Positions 5,664 to 7,301 of a stretch of DNA of 7,301 bases are shown here, piece after piece. The notes beneath the pieces are model-generated. The model was not told the DNA's origin. It searched no databases and saw nothing but the letters and a program-made list of their open reading frames with translations. Where the stretch lies: positions 1 to 7,301 of the forward strand of contig CAVLCU010000126.1 of the NCBI GenBank assembly GCA_963661545.1, given 5' to 3'. Position 1 is the first letter of the stretch. The number at the start of each line of letters is the position of its first letter. The translations under genes and the position numbers were made by a program. The stretch is from Scatomonas sp963661545 (lineage in GTDB: Bacteria; Bacillota; Clostridia; Lachnospirales; Lachnospiraceae).

Positions 5664-6734
5664 AGTAATAAGCTGATCAATCTTGTCAACATTTCAAAAT
5701 CTTTTGACGGTGTACCCGTCCTGGACGAATTGAACCTGTATATCAGGGAAAATGAATTCTTGACCCTCCTGGGTCCCAGTGGTTGCGGTAAGACCACAAC
5801 CTTGCGCATCATGGGTGGCTTTGAACATCCGGATGAAGGTCAGGTACTGTTTGATGGCATGGATATTACCAACACTCCCCCCAATAAGCGACAACTCAAT
5901 ACCGTCTTTCAGAAGTATGCCCTCTTTCCCCATATGTCTATCGCAGAGAATATTGCCTTCGGACTGAAGATTAAGGGGAAAACCAAGGCCTATATCGATG
6001 ACAAGATCCGCTATGCCCTGAAGCTGGTGAATCTGGAAGGCTTCGAGCACCGGTCTCCTGCTGCCTTAAGCGGCGGCCAGCAGCAGAGAATTGCCATTGC
6101 CCGAGCCATCGTCAATGAGCCCAAGGTTCTGCTCCTGGATGAGCCCTTAGGTGCCTTGGATCTGAAGCTGCGCCAGGATATGCAATATGAGCTGATTCGC
6201 CTGAAGAATGAGCTGGGCATCACCTTCGTCTATGTGACCCATGACCAGGAGGAAGCCCTTACCATGTCCGACACCATCGTTGTCATGAACCAGGGCTATA
6301 TCCAGCAGATCGGCACACCGGAGGATATCTATAACGAGCCCCAGAATGCCTTTGTGGCTGACTTTATCGGCGACAGCAATATTCTGGACGGCATCATGGT
6401 TCAGGATCGGCTGGTGGAGATTCTGGGAGCCCGTTTTGCCTGTGTAGATACCGGCTTTGGAACCAACAAGCCCGTGGATGTGGTCATCCGGCCGGAGGAT
6501 ATCGATCTGGTTAAGCCCGACCAGGGCACCATCCGGGGCCGGGTCAGCCACCTGATTTTCAAGGGAGTGCATTACGAGATGGAGGTCAGCGCCCGCGGTT
6601 ATGACTGGCTGGTGCACAGCACGGATATGGTTCCCGTAGGACAGGAAGTGGGGATTCAGGTAGACCCCTTTGACATCCAGATCATGAACAAACCGGAATC
6701 GGAAGATGAGGAGGCGGTGGCAATTGAAGAATAA
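5661..6734 (+). CDS. potA: Spermidine/putrescine ABC transporter ATP-binding protein
   Basis: This cytoplasmic ATPase drives polyamine import by the PotABC(D) transporter. With the TTG start it has 357 residues. The nucleotide-binding motifs are all present: Walker A GPSGCGKTT (38-46), Q-loop Gln84 in TVFQKYALFPH, signature LSGGQQQR (136-143), Walker B VLLLDEP (156-162), D-loop GALD (164-167) and switch His194 in VTHDQEEALTMSD. A C-terminal TOBE-type domain follows (about 238-342), including VVIRPEDIDL and the SHLIFKGVHYEMEV block. The acidic end (ESEDEEAVAIEE) may be disordered. The protein looks intact. It is the first gene after a consensus promoter, and potB overlaps its last 11 bases. 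Polyamine specificity is inferred from overall PotA resemblance and the PotB-like neighbour. A start at the ATG at 5652 (360 residues) is the alternative. Confidence 0.93.
   Translation: MSNKLINLVNISKSFDGVPVLDELNLYIRENEFLTLLGPSGCGKTTTLRIMGGFEHPDEGQVLFDGMDITNTPPNKRQLNTVFQKYALFPHMSIAENIAFGLKIKGKTKAYIDDKIRYALKLVNLEGFEHRSPAALSGGQQQRIAIARAIVNEPKVLLLDEPLGALDLKLRQDMQYELIRLKNELGITFVYVTHDQEEALTMSDTIVVMNQGYIQQIGTPEDIYNEPQNAFVADFIGDSNILDGIMVQDRLVEILGARFACVDTGFGTNKPVDVVIRPEDIDLVKPDQGTIRGRVSHLIFKGVHYEMEVSARGYDWLVHSTDMVPVGQEVGIQVDPFDIQIMNKPESEDEEAVAIEE
6710..6726 (+). promoter_or_regulatory. Ribosome binding site that decides the potB start (TTG)
   Basis: GGAGG (6710-6714), inside the end of potA, lies 9 nt ahead of TTG (6724-6726). 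This TTG is the only start codon that opens the permease frame before its first membrane helix. The nearby ATG at 6741 is in a different frame and gives a non-permease peptide. Confidence 0.7.
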
Positions 6735-7301
6735 TAAGAAATGGCTTGCCGCCCCTTATACCGTATGGGCGGCGGGATTTATCCTTATCCCTTTGGTGAT
6801 GATCCTTTATTATGCTTTTACCGCACAGGAGGGGGGCGGATTTACCTTTTCCAACTTCTCCGAGGTATTTACCGCAGAGGTCATGAAGGCGCTGGCCCTC
6901 TCCCTGGGGCTTTCCATCGTCAGTACCCTCCTCTGCCTCCTTCTGGCCTATCCCCTGGCCATGATTCTGGCTGAGAAGAATGTCAGTCAGACCAGCTTCA
7001 TTGTTCTGATCTTCATTCTTCCCATGTGGATGAATTTTCTGCTGCGAACCTTCGCCTGGCAGACCCTGCTGGAGAAAAATGGGGTAATTAATAGCATTTT
7101 AAGCTTTCTGCACCTGCCAGCTTTGAATATCATCAATACACCGGCGGCCATCATCCTGGGCATGGTCTATAACTTTCTGCCCTTTATGGTCTTGCCCATC
7201 TACAATGTATTGATCAAGATTGACAAGGATACCATGGAGGCAGCCCGGGATCTGGGCGCCAACGGTCTGCAGGCCTTTCTGAAGGTCACCCTGCCCCTAT
7301 C
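6724..7301 (+). CDS. potB: Spermidine/putrescine ABC transporter permease, 5' part (runs off the window)
   Basis: This inner-membrane permease forms one half of the polyamine channel with PotC. The window holds 192 codons and two bases of the next. The protein begins MKNNKKWLAAPYTVWAAGF (TTG read as Met). Its membrane segments are at about 11-32, 57-82 (ALALSLGLSIVSTLLCLLLAYPLA), 91-112 (including ILPMWMNFLLRTFAW) and 140-163. The ATPase-coupling EAA loop starts at Glu172 (EAARDLGANG ... KVTLPL) and is cut by the window end. LPMWMNFLLRTFAW and the EAA position match PotB-type permeases. The gene overlaps potA by 11 bp, which supports translational coupling. potC and the substrate-binding gene potD would be expected beyond 7301. 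No frameshift or odd residue is visible in the part shown. Confidence 0.9.
   Translation, partial: MKNNKKWLAAPYTVWAAGFILIPLVMILYYAFTAQEGGGFTFSNFSEVFTAEVMKALALSLGLSIVSTLLCLLLAYPLAMILAEKNVSQTSFIVLIFILPMWMNFLLRTFAWQTLLEKNGVINSILSFLHLPALNIINTPAAIILGMVYNFLPFMVLPIYNVLIKIDKDTMEAARDLGANGLQAFLKVTLPL

Noticed and set aside
6741..6974. A 77-codon open frame starting at the ATG at 6741
   Set aside because: It overlaps potB in another frame and has no family resemblance. The permease frame starting at TTG 6724 gives clear PotB sequence.

Overview
The window reads as a piece of a Clostridia genome, most likely Lachnospiraceae. This rests on protein style and gene order (a Na+-pump decarboxylase cluster and a Clostridia-like PotA/PotB pair), strong AGGAGG ribosome binding sites before almost every gene, and moderate GC with many CTG, CAG and GAG codons. 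The family assignment is from memory of such proteins, not from a search.

Positions 34-5550 hold one five-gene operon on the minus strand. Read in its own direction it has: a promoter (5522-5550); an acyl-CoA-type carboxyltransferase (5447-4038); an OadG-like membrane subunit with a signal peptide, an outside domain and a long Ala-rich tail (4022-3160, interrupted by a 10-N assembly gap); a small biotin carrier protein (3146-2751); the Na+-translocating beta subunit (2712-1555); an oxaloacetate/pyruvate-type carboxyltransferase (1517-105); and a perfect 20-bp intrinsic terminator with a UUCG loop (84-34). All genes point the same way with gaps of 13-38 bp.

The expected logic is that a carboxyltransferase moves CO2 from a carboxylated substrate to biotin on the carrier, and the beta subunit decarboxylates carboxybiotin while exporting Na+. 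This operon is unusual in encoding two different carboxyltransferases, one acyl-CoA type and one 2-oxoacid type, around a single carrier and pump. That is the part list of a transcarboxylase (12S, 5S and 1.3S subunits) joined to a Na+ decarboxylase pump. The system could therefore work as a Na+ pump with two carboxyl donors, or shuttle carboxyl groups between an acyl-CoA and a 2-oxoacid with the pump as an energy-coupled side exit. No biotin carboxylase is present in the window.

Positions 5568-7301 hold the start of a plus-strand polyamine (spermidine/putrescine) ABC transporter operon: a near-perfect sigma-A promoter, potA (ATPase) and the first 192 codons of potB (permease), which runs off the window. 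Both genes appear to begin at TTG codons with the same 9-nt spacing from the ribosome binding site, and they overlap by 11 bp. The 213-bp divergent intergenic region carries the two promoters back to back with 17 bp between their -35 boxes. The first 33 bases of the window show nothing recognisable.
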